From Anaerolineae bacterium (lineage in GTDB: Bacteria > Chloroflexota > Anaerolineae > Anaerolineales > E44-bin32): a DNA stretch of 64,000 bases. The notes below the pieces were generated by a model. It saw only the letters and a list, made by a program, of their open reading frames with translations, was not told where the DNA came from and did not search any database. Positions 41,692-49,556 of this stretch are shown here, in pieces. Where the stretch lies: NCBI GenBank assembly GCA_011192015.1, contig DUET01000085.1:84648-148647 (forward strand), given 5' to 3'. Numbering within the stretch: the first letter of the stretch is position 1; each line of letters starts with the position of its first letter. The position numbers were made by a program, and so were the translations under genes.

Positions 41692-42837
41692 TCAGAGTGC
41701 CTTCTCGTACATGCGGTAGGTTTTATAGACTTCGCCTCCCAGCATCTCGATGGCACGATTCATCATCATGTTGTTTTCCAGAATCCAACTCATCTCAGCC
41801 CACTTGTAGCCCTTACGCATGGCGTTTTCGGCGATGTTCATGTACATCAAGGCATCCACGCCCGTTCCGCGAAACTCGGGATACACGCCCAACACAAAGA
41901 CGCGCAGCCAATCCACTTGGCGGCGAACCTTCCAGTTCCAAACCATCTTCAGCATGGTCAGTGTATCGGGGATTCCCGGTCTTGGATAGGCGCGCAGGAG
42001 CGGTTGGTTCAGATCCGGCAGGCAAAGACCGAAGCCGATGGGTTCACCTTCGTGCTCCACGACGACCACCAGTTCTGGATCGAGGATCGGCTTCAACTCC
42101 GCGGCCAGATGGTCGAACTCCCGATCGGTCATGGGCACAAATCCCCAATTCCGTTCCCACGAGGTGTTGTAGATGCGCTTGACGATTTCCACTTCCTGAT
42201 CGAATTGTTTCATTCTCATCGGGCGAACATGAAAGTGCTTCCGCTGCCTGACCTTCTCGACCACGCGCAGCAACTTTACCGGGATCCTGCTCTTGAATTC
42301 CCGTATGTTCAGCCGGTAGGCCCATAAATCCATCGCCTTGCGAAAACCAGCCTGGTCGACGTAATCGACATAGCGAGGGGGATTGTAGGTCATCAGGATG
42401 CGCGGCGGATCGTCGAAGCTATCGATGAGAAGCCCACATTCATCGTTGGTCGAGAATTGAGCCGGTCCGATGATGGTTTCGTGTCCTGCCTGCCGCGCCC
42501 ATTCCTCGGCGGAGGAAAGGAGCGCAGCCGCAGCCTCCGGGTCTTCAAGCACTTCGAAGAAGCCGAAGAATCCGGTGTTGACGTTCTGAAACTGATTGAA
42601 CTTTTCGTTGGTGAATGCTGCGATCGTCCCTACGGTCTTCCCATCACGCTGCGCCCTGAAATAGCAAGCTCTGGCGTGCTCGAAGAATGCATTCTTTTCA
42701 GGATCGAGGAAGGTTCGTCGTTCGGAGGGCATGGGGGGCACCCAGTACGGATTGGATGCGTATACCTTCCAGGGGAAGGTGATGAATTCCTTCAAATCTC
42801 GTTCGTTATCAACAGTGGAAATGGTGAGGGGGGACAT
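41692..42837 (-). CDS. GNAT-like conserved protein (YghO-type)
   Basis: The 381-residue protein resembles a large GNAT-superfamily group of unknown substrate, similar in layout to E. coli YghO. The N-terminal half has Trp-Lys-Val-Tyr-Ala-Ser-Asn-Pro-Tyr-Trp-Val-Pro-Pro, and the C-terminal half has an acetyl-CoA-like Tyr-Pro-Glu-Phe-Arg-Gly-Thr-Gly-Val segment. It probably transfers an acyl group. A strong GGAGG precedes ATG. It stands alone next to the nfeD-slipin pair. Confidence 0.72.
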   Translation of the reverse strand: MSPLTISTVDNERDLKEFITFPWKVYASNPYWVPPMPSERRTFLDPEKNAFFEHARACYFRAQRDGKTVGTIAAFTNEKFNQFQNVNTGFFGFFEVLEDPEAAAALLSSAEEWARQAGHETIIGPAQFSTNDECGLLIDSFDDPPRILMTYNPPRYVDYVDQAGFRKAMDLWAYRLNIREFKSRIPVKLLRVVEKVRQRKHFHVRPMRMKQFDQEVEIVKRIYNTSWERNWGFVPMTDREFDHLAAELKPILDPELVVVVEHEGEPIGFGLCLPDLNQPLLRAYPRPGIPDTLTMLKMVWNWKVRRQVDWLRVFVLGVYPEFRGTGVDALMYMNIAENAMRKGYKWAEMSWILENNMMMNRAIEMLGGEVYKTYRMYEKAL

Positions 42838-42949
42838 GAGCCAACCTCCTGCAGCGATGATGGATTATACATCACACTCAGCGATGGCGTCTTCGGTCGC
42901 AAACCATGGATGACGATGGTATCATACTGCGAACTGCCAGGAGTCAAAT

Positions 42950-43687
42950 GTGATCACTGCATTTTCCATTACCCTTGCTCTCTGTGTGTTGGCCTGCCTC
43001 TTCTGGCTGGCCTGGGCCTCACCCGACTGGGTAGGCCTTGGAACCTTGCAGGACGAGCAGGACTTCCGCGTGCGCTTCGACATGGGCTTGAGCGTTCTTG
43101 TCGGAAGTCTGATTGGAGCGCGCCTTGCTTTCATCATTGCCCATGGGAGTTACTACTTTGGGCGGCCCATCGAGATGCTGAAATTCTGGCAGGGGGGATT
43201 GAGCTGGTCCGGCGCGGCAATCGGTGGGCTGCTGGCGTTGTTGATCTTCGCCCTCATCACCAAGCGATCCTTTTGGAGCCTGGCCGACCATCTGGCCGTT
43301 CCTGCGGCGTTTCTGGCCGCAGGCCTTTGGATCGGATGCCTGCTGGACGGATGTGCCTACGGCATCGGTGGGCAGACAGGCTCGTTGGCGATCACCAGCT
43401 CCGACATGTTCGGTGTGGTCTCCTCCCGCTGGCCCACGCAAATTGTGGGGGCAGCCTGTTCCCTGCTGATCCTCCTGGGCGTATTTCTTCTGCGCAGGTG
43501 GCTGAAACCAGCCGGTCTCTTGGCCAGCCTGGTCCTGACCCTGCTGGCGGTGATGATGCTGGCGCTCAGCTTCACGCGCGCCGATCCTGTGGGTTTGCTC
43601 TGGGGGTTGCGCCTCGACATGCTGGGATCGGTGTTCATGCTTCTTGCAGGGCTTGCAGGTTTGATTTTCCGTCTTTCGAAACCATGA
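42950..43687 (+). CDS. Divergent Lgt-like membrane protein
   Basis: The 245-residue protein has about seven membrane segments and the general pattern of Lgt (prolipoprotein diacylglyceryl transferase): Gly-Ala-Arg-Leu-Ala-Phe, a Tyr-Tyr-Phe...Pro-Ile-Glu segment and Trp-Gln-Gly-Gly-Leu-Ser-Trp-Ser-Gly-Ala. The His-Gly-Gly-Leu motif essential in true Lgt is not seen. The later signature is replaced by Cys-Leu-Leu-Asp-Gly-Cys-Ala-Tyr-Gly. It may therefore be a paralogue with another lipid substrate. The start is GTG 42950 with AGGAG upstream. It is followed closely by an MFS gene. Confidence 0.72.
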   Translation: MITAFSITLALCVLACLFWLAWASPDWVGLGTLQDEQDFRVRFDMGLSVLVGSLIGARLAFIIAHGSYYFGRPIEMLKFWQGGLSWSGAAIGGLLALLIFALITKRSFWSLADHLAVPAAFLAAGLWIGCLLDGCAYGIGGQTGSLAITSSDMFGVVSSRWPTQIVGAACSLLILLGVFLLRRWLKPAGLLASLVLTLLAVMMLALSFTRADPVGLLWGLRLDMLGSVFMLLAGLAGLIFRLSKP

Positions 43688-43729
43688 GTCAAGCCCGCGC
43701 CTCATCTCCCCTTTGGAGATCCTTTTAAC

Positions 43730-44998
43730 ATGAGAGGCCGACTGCCGCCAGCTCTACACCATCGTCGCTTCCGTCTGCTCTGGCTGGGGTTGATGATCTC
43801 GGTCATCGGCACTCGGATGCAATTGGCCGCCGTTCTCTGGCACATCAACAAACTCACCGGGGAGCCGATCGCCCTGGGCGGGTTGGGTTTGGTGGGGATT
43901 CTTCCCATCCTGTTCTTCTCTCTCATTGCAGGCGTCGTGGCCGATGCGCTCAACCGGCGCAATCTCATGTTCCTCACCAACACCGGCATGGCCTTGATGT
44001 CCTTGCTGCTTGGGATTCTCACACTTCGGGGTTTGAACAACGTCTGGGCCATCTACGCCATCATGGCAGTCAGCGCCGCCATATCGGCCTTCGATCTGCC
44101 GGCCCGCCAGTCGCTGGTCCCCAGTCTTGTGCCGCGTGACATCCTCACCAATGCATTCAGCTTGAGTGCCATTGCCTTTCAAACGGGGTCCATCTTGGGG
44201 CCGGCTCTTGCCGGGCTGGTGTTAGCCAACTTCAATATCGCCTATGTATACTTCTTGGACGCCATCTCCTATCTGGCGGTGATCCTTGCATTGATCCGCA
44301 TGGGACCTGTAGCCCAGGAGTCCATGGACGCAGGCAGTGTAGACAGACGACGTTTGCTGGAGAGCGTGCGTAGCGGTTTGCGATTTGTCATCCGCAAACC
44401 GATCATTCTCTCCAGCATGTTGCTGGATTTCTTCGCCACCTTCTTCTCCTCAGCCACCTATCTGCTGCCCATCTTCGCCACACAGATCCTGGGCGTGGGC
44501 GTTGTGGGTTATGGCTGGCTGGTTGCCGCGCCAGCGATCGGGGCCGGGTTGGCCGCCATCCTTCTCGCCTTCTACCGCAGCATCCGACGTCAGGGCCCTA
44601 TCCTGCTGATCTGTGTGGCGGGTTTCGGCATCGCGACCATGATCTTCGGATTGTCACGCACGTTCTGGCTCACGTTCATCGCCTTGGCGCTCACCGGCGT
44701 AACCGACAGCATCAGCGTGATCATTCGCAATACCATCCGCCAGATCTTGACGCCTGACAACATGCGTGGACGCATGACCAGTGTGAATCAGATGTTTTTC
44801 CGAGGTGGACCACTGTTCGGAGAGGTGGAAGCCGGCGTGGTGGCTCAATGGTTAGGTGCGCCGTTCGCCGTGGTCAGCGGAGGCATCGCCTGCCTGCTGT
44901 CGGTAGGCTTCATCGCTGTTCGCTTCCCGCAATTGCGCGCCTACAATGGGGATGAGCCCATCGTTGCGGGGCGCACGATTCCACAGCCCACGAACTGA
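43730..44998 (+). CDS. MFS transporter (MFS_3/EntS-like)
   Basis: The 422-residue protein has 12 predicted membrane helices and MFS signature loops (Asp-Ala-Leu-Asn-Arg-Arg after helix 2). The helix 4-5 region Asp-Leu-Pro-Ala-Arg-Gln-Ser-Leu-Val-Pro is typical of the EntS-like drug/siderophore exporter group. It probably exports a small molecule, but the substrate is unknown and no siderophore genes are nearby. GGAGAT lies before ATG, 42 bases after the Lgt-like gene. Confidence 0.88.
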   Translation: MRGRLPPALHHRRFRLLWLGLMISVIGTRMQLAAVLWHINKLTGEPIALGGLGLVGILPILFFSLIAGVVADALNRRNLMFLTNTGMALMSLLLGILTLRGLNNVWAIYAIMAVSAAISAFDLPARQSLVPSLVPRDILTNAFSLSAIAFQTGSILGPALAGLVLANFNIAYVYFLDAISYLAVILALIRMGPVAQESMDAGSVDRRRLLESVRSGLRFVIRKPIILSSMLLDFFATFFSSATYLLPIFATQILGVGVVGYGWLVAAPAIGAGLAAILLAFYRSIRRQGPILLICVAGFGIATMIFGLSRTFWLTFIALALTGVTDSISVIIRNTIRQILTPDNMRGRMTSVNQMFFRGGPLFGEVEAGVVAQWLGAPFAVVSGGIACLLSVGFIAVRFPQLRAYNGDEPIVAGRTIPQPTN

Positions 44999-45106
44999 AC
45001 CGGAGGCTGTGGAGCAGAGTTGAGCCGGATTGGATCGCATCATTGACCGCGCACTACCAGCGGTGTACATTTAGCGAACCCACGCCACTGGAAAGCCGGA
45101 GGTTTT

Positions 45107-46003
45107 ATGAAACGAGCAGTCAGCATCAGCATCGGGTCCTCACAGCGCGACAAGGCTGTCGAGGTCGAACTGCTCGGCGAGCGCGTGCGCATCGAACGCA
45201 TCGGCACGGACGGCGACATGGAGCGCGCCGCCGATCTCTACAAGGAACTTGATGGCGAGGTGGATGCCTTTGGCGTCGGTGGAGCTGATTTAGGTTTGCA
45301 GGTTGATACGAGGTGGTATCCCCTCTACTCGGTGAATCCTATGGTGCGCTTCATCGAGAAGACGCCGGTTGTGGATGGCGCCGGTCTCAAGAACACGCTG
45401 GAGGGTCGCTTGGGGAGTTTCATCGAGGAGCACCTCGGCAACCAAGTGCAGCCCAAGCGCGTCCTGGTCACCAGCGGCGCAGACCGATGGGGCATGAGCA
45501 TGTCGTTCGTCGACGCTGGCTACGCATGCATCTTTGGTGATCTCATGTTCGGCCTCGGGCTCCCGATCGCCCTGCGCACGGTACGGCAATTGAAGGTCCT
45601 GGCCGCCATCATGATGCCGCTCGTCGGCAGGCTACCCTTCGAATGGATCTACCCAACCGGCGAGAAGCAGGAGGTTCGTGAGCCCAAGTGGGAGAAACAT
45701 TACGATTGGGCTTCCGTGATCGCCGGTGATTGTCACTACGTCAAGCGGCACATGCCCGAGCGATTGGATGGCAAGGTGATCGCCACCAACACGACCACGG
45801 AAGAGGACGTTGAACTTTTCCGCACGGCGGGTGTGAAATACCTGGTCACATCCACACCCGTGCTCGAAGGGCGCTCCTTCGGCACCAACATGATGGAAGC
45901 CGCCTTGATCGCCGTCTCGGGCAAGGGCAGGGAATTGACCAGGGATGAGTTGACCGCCATGCTGGCGGAGTTGAAGCTCGAGCCGCAGCTGCAGGAACTC
46001 TGA
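45107..46003 (+). CDS. Conserved protein, 'quinate 5-dehydrogenase'-like
   Basis: The 298-residue protein resembles a group that databases, as I recall, label quinate 5-dehydrogenase, found in Chloroflexota and Deinococcota. Visible features are an N-terminal Ser-Ile-Gly-Ser-Ser and Glu-Arg-Ile-Gly-Thr-Asp-Gly-Asp, a Gly-Val-Gly-Gly-Ala-Asp, and a Gly-Ala-Asp-Arg-Trp-Gly. I see no clear Rossmann Gly-X-Gly-X-X-Gly motif, so a dehydrogenase role is doubtful. It leads a cluster with a nucleotidyltransferase and a PAP2 phosphatase. GGAGG lies five bases before ATG. Confidence 0.6.
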   Translation: MKRAVSISIGSSQRDKAVEVELLGERVRIERIGTDGDMERAADLYKELDGEVDAFGVGGADLGLQVDTRWYPLYSVNPMVRFIEKTPVVDGAGLKNTLEGRLGSFIEEHLGNQVQPKRVLVTSGADRWGMSMSFVDAGYACIFGDLMFGLGLPIALRTVRQLKVLAAIMMPLVGRLPFEWIYPTGEKQEVREPKWEKHYDWASVIAGDCHYVKRHMPERLDGKVIATNTTTEEDVELFRTAGVKYLVTSTPVLEGRSFGTNMMEAALIAVSGKGRELTRDELTAMLAELKLEPQLQEL

Positions 46004-46039
46004 TCGGCTCGAAAAATGGAAATCAACCATGAGGAATCG

Positions 46040-46816
46040 ATGGATATCCTGATCCTTGCCGGGGGCATCCCCGGCCCCGATGATCCGCTCTATCCAGCCA
46101 CGCAGGGAAATCCCAAGGCCTTGATCGACGTGGCCGGCAAACCGATGGTTCAATGTGTGCTCGATGCCGTGAGTGGCGCCAACCACACCGACCACGTCGT
46201 CCTAGTTGGTCTTGAAGAAAATGGCAGCTTGCATTGTGAGAAACCCTTGCACTTCATTCCTGATCAGGTCAACCTGCTCGATAACGTGCTGACCGGTATA
46301 CAAAAGATCCAGGAGATCCATCCACAGGCGGAGCATGCTTTGGTGCTTGGCGGCGATCTTCCCGCCATCACATCGCAGATGGTCGATTGGCGTATCGAAT
46401 CCATGGAAGGCAGCCATTGCGACGTCGAATTCACCGCCATCGAGCGAACGGTGATGGAGTCTCGCTTTCCTGGATCGAACCGCTCCTATGTGAAGCTCAA
46501 GGATGTCGAAGTTTGCGGCGGAGACGTGCATGGGATGCGCCTCTCGCTGGCCGGTAAACGGGATCTGTGGGAACGGCTGATCGACGCGCGCAAGAACATC
46601 TTCAAGCAGGCGGCCCTGATCGGCTTCGATACCCTGTTCCTGCTGGTCACACGCAGCATGACTCTCAAGAGGGCGGAATCGCTTGTGAGCAAGCGCCTCG
46701 GGATTGTGGGCAAGGCGACGCTATCGCCCTATGCAGAGATGGGCATGGACGTGGATAAACCCTTCCAGCTCGAGATCATGCGCAGGGATCTGTCTTCAAA
46801 CGGTGAAGTGGACTGA
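46040..46816 (+). CDS. MobA-like nucleotidyltransferase
   Basis: The 258-residue protein has the NTP-transferase start Ile-Leu-Ala-Gly-Gly, then Pro-Lys-Ala-Leu-Ile-Asp-Val-Ala-Gly-Lys-Pro, and Gly-Gly-Asp-Leu-Pro-Ala-Ile-Thr for metal and nucleotide binding. Such enzymes transfer a nucleotide to a sugar, alcohol phosphate or cofactor; the substrate cannot be read here. I start at ATG 46040, which has GAGGAA five bases upstream, instead of 46016. Its stop overlaps the PAP2 start by one base. Confidence 0.82.
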   Translation: MDILILAGGIPGPDDPLYPATQGNPKALIDVAGKPMVQCVLDAVSGANHTDHVVLVGLEENGSLHCEKPLHFIPDQVNLLDNVLTGIQKIQEIHPQAEHALVLGGDLPAITSQMVDWRIESMEGSHCDVEFTAIERTVMESRFPGSNRSYVKLKDVEVCGGDVHGMRLSLAGKRDLWERLIDARKNIFKQAALIGFDTLFLLVTRSMTLKRAESLVSKRLGIVGKATLSPYAEMGMDVDKPFQLEIMRRDLSSNGEVD

Positions 46817-47331
46817 TGGCTGGAGACTCTGTGTTCGAACTCGATGCTCGTTGGTCTCAACGCTTGCGCATTGCGGAACAGCCGGGGATCCTGCGCAGCC
46901 TGGCTGTGTTCTTCGCTCATTCGGCGGATTCATGGTTTGATGGCATTGCGCTGGCGATCGTGTGGTGGCTGGGGGATGCGGATTGGAAGCGTTGGGTGCT
47001 GCAGATGCTGCTGGCAATGGTGATCATGATGTTGCTAACCGGGATCCTCAAGCTGAGCTTCCGCCGCCGCCGGCCTGAGGGGACTTGGGGAGGCATCTAC
47101 CGCACCACGGATCCACACTCGTTCCCCTCCGGTCATGCAGCCCGTTCGGCCTTGTTCGCCGTGCTCATCACGGCGTGGGGGCCCACCTGGCTGGCTCCGA
47201 TTGCCATCCTCTGGGCGCCCCTTGTCGCCCTGGCGCGCGTGGCGCTCGGCGTGCACTACCTCTCGGATGTGATCGTCGGAGCGGGATTCGGTATCGTTGT
47301 GGCCGTTGGAGTGAGCGCTTTTCTCTTCTGA
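46816..47331 (+). CDS. PAP2-family membrane phosphatase
   Basis: The 171-residue protein has five to six membrane segments and the three PAP2 motifs: K79-X6-Arg-P87, Pro-Ser-Gly-His (104-107) and R141...H147...D151. The first motif is embedded in an Arg run. These enzymes dephosphorylate lipid phosphates, undecaprenyl diphosphate or similar. Being coupled to the nucleotidyltransferase, it may act in the same pathway, for example lipid-linked precursor turnover. That link is inferred. Confidence 0.9.
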   Translation: MAGDSVFELDARWSQRLRIAEQPGILRSLAVFFAHSADSWFDGIALAIVWWLGDADWKRWVLQMLLAMVIMMLLTGILKLSFRRRRPEGTWGGIYRTTDPHSFPSGHAARSALFAVLITAWGPTWLAPIAILWAPLVALARVALGVHYLSDVIVGAGFGIVVAVGVSAFLF

Positions 47332-47458
47332 TTCCACCCAGATCCATCCGCAGAGCAGCGCTTCGACGTCGCCGTCCACTTCCGGATCCTTGAGGTTCCG
47401 TCGTCATCCATGGCTCCTGCGAGGCCCCTGGAATCGGCTCGCAGCTCCTGACCATCGA

Positions 47459-49369
47459 TCAGGCCTGGTCGGTTTTCTTCGCCAGATCCTCCCAGAACCG
47501 CATCGCCGCCTGCAGATCGAGTTCTCGAGCCGCATATTGTTCACCCAGCTGTCGTACGGCATCCACATCTGATCCCGCCTGCTGCAACTGCTGCGAGATG
47601 TCTGCCAGTTCGGCCTCCAGCGAATGAATGCGCTCTTCCGCCTCGACCAAAGCGGCTTGATCTTTCCAGGTAGTACCGGTCCGTTTCGGTTCTTTTAAGC
47701 GTTCCTTGGGAGGGGAAGATCCAGGCGCTGGTGTGATGGCCTGCCGTCGCTGCGCTGCAAAGGATGCGTATCCGCCCTGGTGGACAACCATCTCGCGTCC
47801 CTGGGCAGAGATGGCCCACACCTGGGTGGCAAGGGCTTCGATCAGATAGCGATCATGGGAGACCAGCAGGATCGTGCCCGGGAAGTCCGTCAGGGCATCC
47901 TGCAGCACCTCCTGCGAAGGTAGATCGAGATGCGTGGTGGGCTCGTCCAGCAGCAGCAGGTTGGCTCCGATCGAAGTGAGTTTGGCGAGCGCCAGCCGGC
48001 CGCGCTCGCCTCCGGAAAGGACGGCCACCGGTTTGTAAACGTCATCCCCGCTGAAGAGGTACCTCCCCAGGAGATTCCTCGCTTCGGAGATCTTCAATCC
48101 CGGCTTGGTGCGCTGGATTTCTTCGAGTACGGTCCATTCCGGGTTCAGATCTTCATGCGCCTGGGCGAAATAGCCGATCTGCAAGCTGGCTCCCAGCTTC
48201 ACCTGCCCCTCCACCGGCGCCACTTCCCCCACCAGCATTCTCAAGAAAGTGGTTTTTCCCGCGCCGTTGGGGCCGATCACGGCCGCGCACTCGCCGCGCT
48301 TGAGGATCAGGTCGGGGACCTTGAAGAGCGGTTCCTTGTCTTCCGGGAAGCCAACGGTAAGCGCATCCGTCTGCAGCACGAGATCCCCAGAGCGACGCGT
48401 CTTGCCGAAATCGATGTGCACAGGACGCTGCGCGGTGGGGCGGTCGATGGCGTGATCGCGGAGCAGGCGTCGCAAGCGCTTGCGCCGCCCCTGCGCTTGG
48501 CGCGTCTTCTGACCGGCAATGTTGCGCTGGATGAAATCCTGCTCGCGGCGAACATGCTCCTGCTGCGCCTGGTACTGCTTGCGATGCAGTTCGTGCCTCT
48601 CCTCACGCTGCAAGGCGTAGGCTGTGTAATTGCCGCGATAGCGTTCGAGGCCATGCGGCAGGAGTTCTAAAACATGCTCGATGCAATTGTCCAGGAAGTA
48701 GCGGTCATGGGAGACGATCAGCGCAGCACCGTCGAAATCCCGCAGCCAACCTTCAAGCCATTCGATAGCCTCGATGTCCAGGTGGTTGGTGGGCTCGTCG
48801 AACACCAACAGGTCGGGTTTCTCGAGCAACAGACGGGCTAGCAGGGCGCGCGTGCGTTCCCCGCCGGAGAGCATGTTCAACGGCCGATCGTATTCCTCGC
48901 TCGTGAAGGACAAACCGTTGAGCACACGGCGGATCGTTGCTTGGTAGGTGTATCCGCCAGCCAGCTCAAAGGCTTCCTGCAGGCGACCGTAGCGTTCCAT
49001 GGCCGCTTCAGCCTGCGCGGGATCTCCCATGGCTTGCTCGAGATCAGCGAGCTGCTGCTCCTGTTTGCGCAAGTTACCAAACGCGCCCAGGGCGTACTCC
49101 CAGAGGGGGCGTTCCAAATCCGCCTTGGTGTATGCTGAGAAGGTGGCTTCCTGGGGAAGGAATCCGACCTTCAATTTGGAGGACCGCTGGACCGAGCCGC
49201 GGTCGGGCGTCTCCAATCCCACGAGCAGGCGCAGGAGTGTGCTCTTGCCCACACCGTTGGGCCCCACCAGGGCAAACCGCGCGCCGGGAGGCACGACGAG
49301 CGAGATGCCCGAGAAGACGTCCTGGGCTCCGTAGGATTTGGCCAGATCGTTTGCCGTGATCAAAGACAT
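47459..49369 (-). CDS. ABC-F family ATPase
   Basis: The 636-residue soluble protein has two ABC ATPase domains (P-loops Gly-Pro-Asn-Gly-Val-Gly-Lys-Ser and Gly-Pro-Asn-Gly-Ala-Gly-Lys-Thr; both with Leu-Ser-Gly-Gly-Glu signatures). The domains are joined by a charged interdomain linker, and the C-terminus is a coiled coil (~565-630). ABC-F proteins act on the ribosome in translation quality control or antibiotic resistance; there are no membrane domains. ATG 49369 with GAGG upstream is chosen. The longer frame to 49744 runs antisense through the neighbouring lipoprotein start and is not coding. Confidence 0.92.
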   Translation of the reverse strand: MSLITANDLAKSYGAQDVFSGISLVVPPGARFALVGPNGVGKSTLLRLLVGLETPDRGSVQRSSKLKVGFLPQEATFSAYTKADLERPLWEYALGAFGNLRKQEQQLADLEQAMGDPAQAEAAMERYGRLQEAFELAGGYTYQATIRRVLNGLSFTSEEYDRPLNMLSGGERTRALLARLLLEKPDLLVFDEPTNHLDIEAIEWLEGWLRDFDGAALIVSHDRYFLDNCIEHVLELLPHGLERYRGNYTAYALQREERHELHRKQYQAQQEHVRREQDFIQRNIAGQKTRQAQGRRKRLRRLLRDHAIDRPTAQRPVHIDFGKTRRSGDLVLQTDALTVGFPEDKEPLFKVPDLILKRGECAAVIGPNGAGKTTFLRMLVGEVAPVEGQVKLGASLQIGYFAQAHEDLNPEWTVLEEIQRTKPGLKISEARNLLGRYLFSGDDVYKPVAVLSGGERGRLALAKLTSIGANLLLLDEPTTHLDLPSQEVLQDALTDFPGTILLVSHDRYLIEALATQVWAISAQGREMVVHQGGYASFAAQRRQAITPAPGSSPPKERLKEPKRTGTTWKDQAALVEAEERIHSLEAELADISQQLQQAGSDVDAVRQLGEQYAARELDLQAAMRFWEDLAKKTDQA

Positions 49370-49474
49370 GGGGACCTCAGGGCGATTATACCCCGAGGGT
49401 TGGGTTCCCCTTGAGAAGCCGGTTTTCCGTAGGGGAACCGAAGGCCAACGTTTTTCGTTATATATCTTGGGTAT

Positions 49475-49483
49475 TGGTATAAT
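49475..49483 (+). promoter_or_regulatory. Extended -10 promoter element for the repeat lipoprotein
   Basis: TGGTATAAT is a perfect extended -10 box (TG-N-TATAAT) 74 bases before the start codon. No clear -35 box is seen, which is normal for extended -10 promoters. The same nine bases occur at 62391. Confidence 0.6.
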
Positions 49484-49556
49484 CCACCCGGTTTGCTGGG
49501 GGGCACCAGCCTGATGGGGTTTGCTATGGGAGATCAATAAATTTAAGGAGTATGTG

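Noticed and set aside
42457-43728. + strand open frame of 423 codons
   Set aside because: It is out of frame with the Lgt-like gene and antisense to the GNAT-like gene; the GTG 42950 frame has membrane helices and a ribosome-binding site.
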